This document shows positions 13,049 to 13,180 of a stretch of DNA of 13,180 bases, in pieces. This DNA comes from Candidatus Hodarchaeota archaeon. GTDB lineage: Archaea; Asgardarchaeota; Heimdallarchaeia; Hodarchaeales; Hodarchaeaceae. The stretch is from positions 1-13,180 of the forward strand of contig JAEOTU010000010.1 of the NCBI GenBank assembly GCA_016839665.1, given 5' to 3'. A program made the position numbers and the translations under genes. The notes beneath the pieces are model-generated. The model did not search any database. It was not told the origin of the DNA and was given only the letters and a program-made list of their open reading frames with translations. The stretch's first letter is position 1; every line of letters starts with the position of its first letter.

Positions 13049-13180
13049 TTGAAACAATTAAATCCACAATGGTGCGAATGGATCTTACCATTCATTAATT
13101 CTAGTCCGTTCTTTTCATTCTTAGGTATAAAAATGAATGAATTAAGATATGGAGAGTCATTTTTAGAACTAGAACTGAAA
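13049..13180 (+). CDS. PaaI-like hotdog thioesterase, N-terminal fragment
   Basis: The first 44 codons are present, and the gene continues past the right edge. The protein contains NSSPFFSFLGIKMNEL (about 17-32) followed by a strand GESFLELELK. This is the usual opening of PaaI/YbgC-type hotdog acyl-CoA thioesterases, where a 'P(F)F..LGI.....G.....L' helix-strand unit precedes the catalytic region. The active-site residues are not yet reached, so the substrate is unknown. The start is a TTG: GAGGAG (13037-13042) lies six bases upstream, the frame closes at a TAG further up (12995-12997), and no in-frame ATG or GTG occurs before it. It diverges from the radical SAM gene. Confidence 0.7.
   Translation, partial: MKQLNPQWCEWILPFINSSPFFSFLGIKMNELRYGESFLELELK

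Noticed and set aside
13015..13098. ATG-started small open frame overlapping the thioesterase start
   Set aside because: It gives only 27 codons without similarity to anything, in a different frame. The TTG frame has a better SD and encodes a recognisable hotdog N-terminus.
1..13180. CRISPR array, tRNA, rRNA, insertion sequence or integration site
   Set aside because: No regularly spaced direct repeats, no tRNA-like cloverleaf segments, no transposase or integrase gene, and no terminal repeats were seen in reading the window.

Overview
The window is A+T-rich by eye (not counted) and reads as archaeal. Most genes have TATA-like boxes 25-35 bases before either the start codon or a short Shine-Dalgarno (SD) leader. 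Convergent genes are separated by short T-rich gaps, and the gene set mixes archaeal-type metabolic families: a COG1313/PflX-type radical SAM protein, a class III aminotransferase and ALDH6. I suspect an uncultured, probably anaerobic archaeon, perhaps of an Asgard-type lineage. The lineage is a guess from general gene style; the archaeal call is better supported by the promoters. There are no rRNA, tRNA, CRISPR or insertion-sequence features, and no gene-free stretch longer than about 220 bases.

Layout. The left edge (1-4633) holds unrelated single genes: the start of a saccharopine dehydrogenase-like oxidoreductase (minus), an unrecognised multi-pass membrane protein (minus), a DUF2804 protein (plus), a GPH/MFS-type transporter (minus) and a GNAT acetyltransferase (plus). 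The right edge (11790-13180) holds a PflX-like radical SAM protein (minus) and the start of a PaaI-like hotdog thioesterase (plus, TTG start).

The core (4673-11756) is a pyrimidine-catabolism locus. A PreA-type dihydropyrimidine dehydrogenase faces left. Diverging from it to the right are dihydropyrimidinase, a CoA-acylating (methyl)malonate-semialdehyde dehydrogenase, a small unrecognised helical protein with faint ferritin/rubrerythrin-like character, a class III beta-alanine aminotransferase and beta-ureidopropionase. Read as a pathway: uracil -> dihydrouracil -> N-carbamoyl-beta-alanine -> beta-alanine -> malonate semialdehyde -> acetyl-CoA. The thymine branch would run through beta-aminoisobutyrate to propionyl-CoA. 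The locus would therefore turn free pyrimidine bases into ammonia, CO2 and an acyl-CoA.

Points that stand out: (a) no PreT-like NAD(P)H/FAD subunit accompanies PreA, so the electron donor is open and may be ferredoxin; (b) the position matching the mammalian DPD catalytic cysteine is Ile; (c) the usual Asp-His of dihydropyrimidinase is Asp-Thr; (d) a small unknown helical protein sits inside the operon; (e) a 24-base imperfect palindrome lies in the divergent promoter region, just upstream of the dihydropyrimidinase TATA-like box. Leadered genes carry a SD, while several single genes look leaderless, and this pattern was used to choose start codons.
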